Positions 60,961-61,456 of a stretch of DNA of 61,456 bases are shown here, piece by piece. The position numbers and the translations under genes are program-made. Numbering within the stretch: position 1 is the stretch's first letter; each line of letters opens with the position of its first letter. The notes under the pieces are model-generated. The model had not been told where the DNA came from and searched no databases. It was given only the letters and a program-made list of their open reading frames with translations. Origin of the DNA: CTSOIL-112 sp964293815 (GTDB taxonomy: Bacteria > Pseudomonadota > Gammaproteobacteria > Burkholderiales > Burkholderiaceae); the NCBI GenBank assembly GCA_964293815.1, contig CAXYYC010000012.1, positions 1-61,456 on the forward strand, given 5' to 3'.

Positions 60961-61456
60961 GACCACGAATGAGCGCATCACTACGCCCTCAGATTACTAA
61001 CAAACCTCTGGCTTGGAATTTTTTCTCGTTTCCACGCTCCCGCTCGGGAACGTCTCGGGCGTAGCGTGGCTATGCCCACAAAAATAGAATAACAATCTGG
61101 ATACCCGCTAAAATCACGCGGGTATGACGGTGTACTTTTGAGTTTGTTTCGTGCATTTGAGCGTTATTTTGCTCTCGTCCCCGCTCTCCTGCATGGGGAC
61201 GAGAATCTCGGGATGTCATATCCACGAAGTTGAGCTTCGTCGCTGTAATGCATATGAACGCTGTCGTTTTATTGGGCGGTTTGCTGTCTGAGCGTTTGGG
61301 ACAAACGCGAGTTTCAAACCGCCCTTATATCAGCGTTCATTGGTTTGCATTACCGCGTACTTGATTTTTTTAGTTCCGACCGCTTCGCTTAACTTTTACT
61401 ACGTAAAAGTTAGTCTTCACTGAAACTTCGTTTTGACTACTTTTTTGATCAAGACA
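60961..61456. repeat. second intergenic repeat island, right edge of the window
   Basis: No gene is seen. It contains a REP-like segment with CCACGCT...AGCGTGG (61036-61074), a hairpin ATACCCGC/GCGGGTAT (61101-61125), the module shared inverted with 51396-51454, the 162-bp structured element copy B, and a stem TAACTTTTAC/GTAAAAGTTA at 61390-61412. Similarity to the first island resumes at TCAAGACA at the last bases, so the element runs on past the window. Confidence 0.7.
61210..61371 (+). repeat. 162-bp nested-hairpin repeat, copy B
   Basis: Helices: ACGAAG/CTTCGT; GTAATGC (61245-61251)/GCATTAC (61347-61353); GAACGCTG (61256-61263)/CAGCGTTC (61331-61338); GGGCGGTTTG (61274-61283)/CAAACCGCCC (61315-61324); GCGTTTG (61292-61298)/CAAACGC (61302-61308). 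Same orientation as copy A. Confidence 0.75.

Overview
The window looks like chromosome from a betaproteobacterium, probably Burkholderiales (Alcaligenaceae or a relative). I infer this from the lysine/alanine-rich histone H1-like protein, the ccoNOQP-ccoG-ccoH oxidase cluster, the ErpA, ArgC, L13 and S9 neighbourhood, and the Tol-Pal operon. I cannot name the genus from sequence alone. Almost all of the window is housekeeping and metabolic DNA. Clear exceptions are an AT-rich two-gene island after valS and two intergenic repeat islands near the right end.

Layout. 1-498: a GDSL esterase gene cut off by what looks like the end of an IS3-type element. 648-3539: puuB and puuC (putrescine catabolism, minus strand). 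3900-7376: a CstA/BtsT-type pyruvate/peptide transporter with yjiX and the GTPase gene yjiA. 7729-9030: C4-dicarboxylate transporter. 9111-11145: formaldehyde detoxification (S-formylglutathione hydrolase, glutathione-dependent formaldehyde dehydrogenase) behind an FrmR-like operator. 11341-12555: serine/threonine symporter SstT. 12779-20978: a large minus-strand putrescine locus (potFGHI uptake, putrescine aminotransferase, puuA, puuD) with a divergent MocR-type regulator (21373-22896). 22967-28731: cbb3 cytochrome oxidase and its assembly genes. 29011-31480: erpA, argC, rpsI, rplM, followed by a candidate small RNA. 32125-35392: OsmC-like protein, YggU, an H1-like DNA-binding protein, tRNA-Arg(CCG) and a DsbC-like lipoprotein. 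35481-42296: SulP anion transporter, periplasmic racemase, small exported protein, valS. 42346-44708: ParB-like protein plus D12-class adenine methyltransferase (the AT-rich island). 44831-45599: two DUF2061 membrane proteins. 45923-50520: tolQRAB-pal-cpoB. 50798-61456: slyD, repeat island, nucleoside-type BMP transporter parts, a eukaryotic-type hexokinase, oligopeptidase A, PhoX phosphatase, arsenate reductase, second repeat island.

The metabolic theme is polyamine use. PotFGHI imports putrescine. It can then be gamma-glutamylated (PuuA), oxidised (PuuB, PuuC) and hydrolysed (PuuD) to GABA, or be transaminated directly by the SpuC-type enzyme. The MocR protein is the likely regulator.

The most interesting observations are not ordinary genes. 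(1) The H1-like gene ends at a textbook -1 frameshift signal: heptamer A AAA AAG, two in-frame stops, then a 16-bp three-part stem-loop. It opens a 43-codon alternative C-terminus ending just before the terminator. (2) A 162-nt nested-hairpin repeat is present twice, and the substitutions in its stems preserve plus-strand RNA pairing as G-U wobbles. (3) The ParB-like/D12 methyltransferase pair may be an uncharacterised DNA modification or defence module. (4) A compact unannotated small RNA candidate with a CUCCUCC segment lies upstream of rplM. All four are read by eye and untested.
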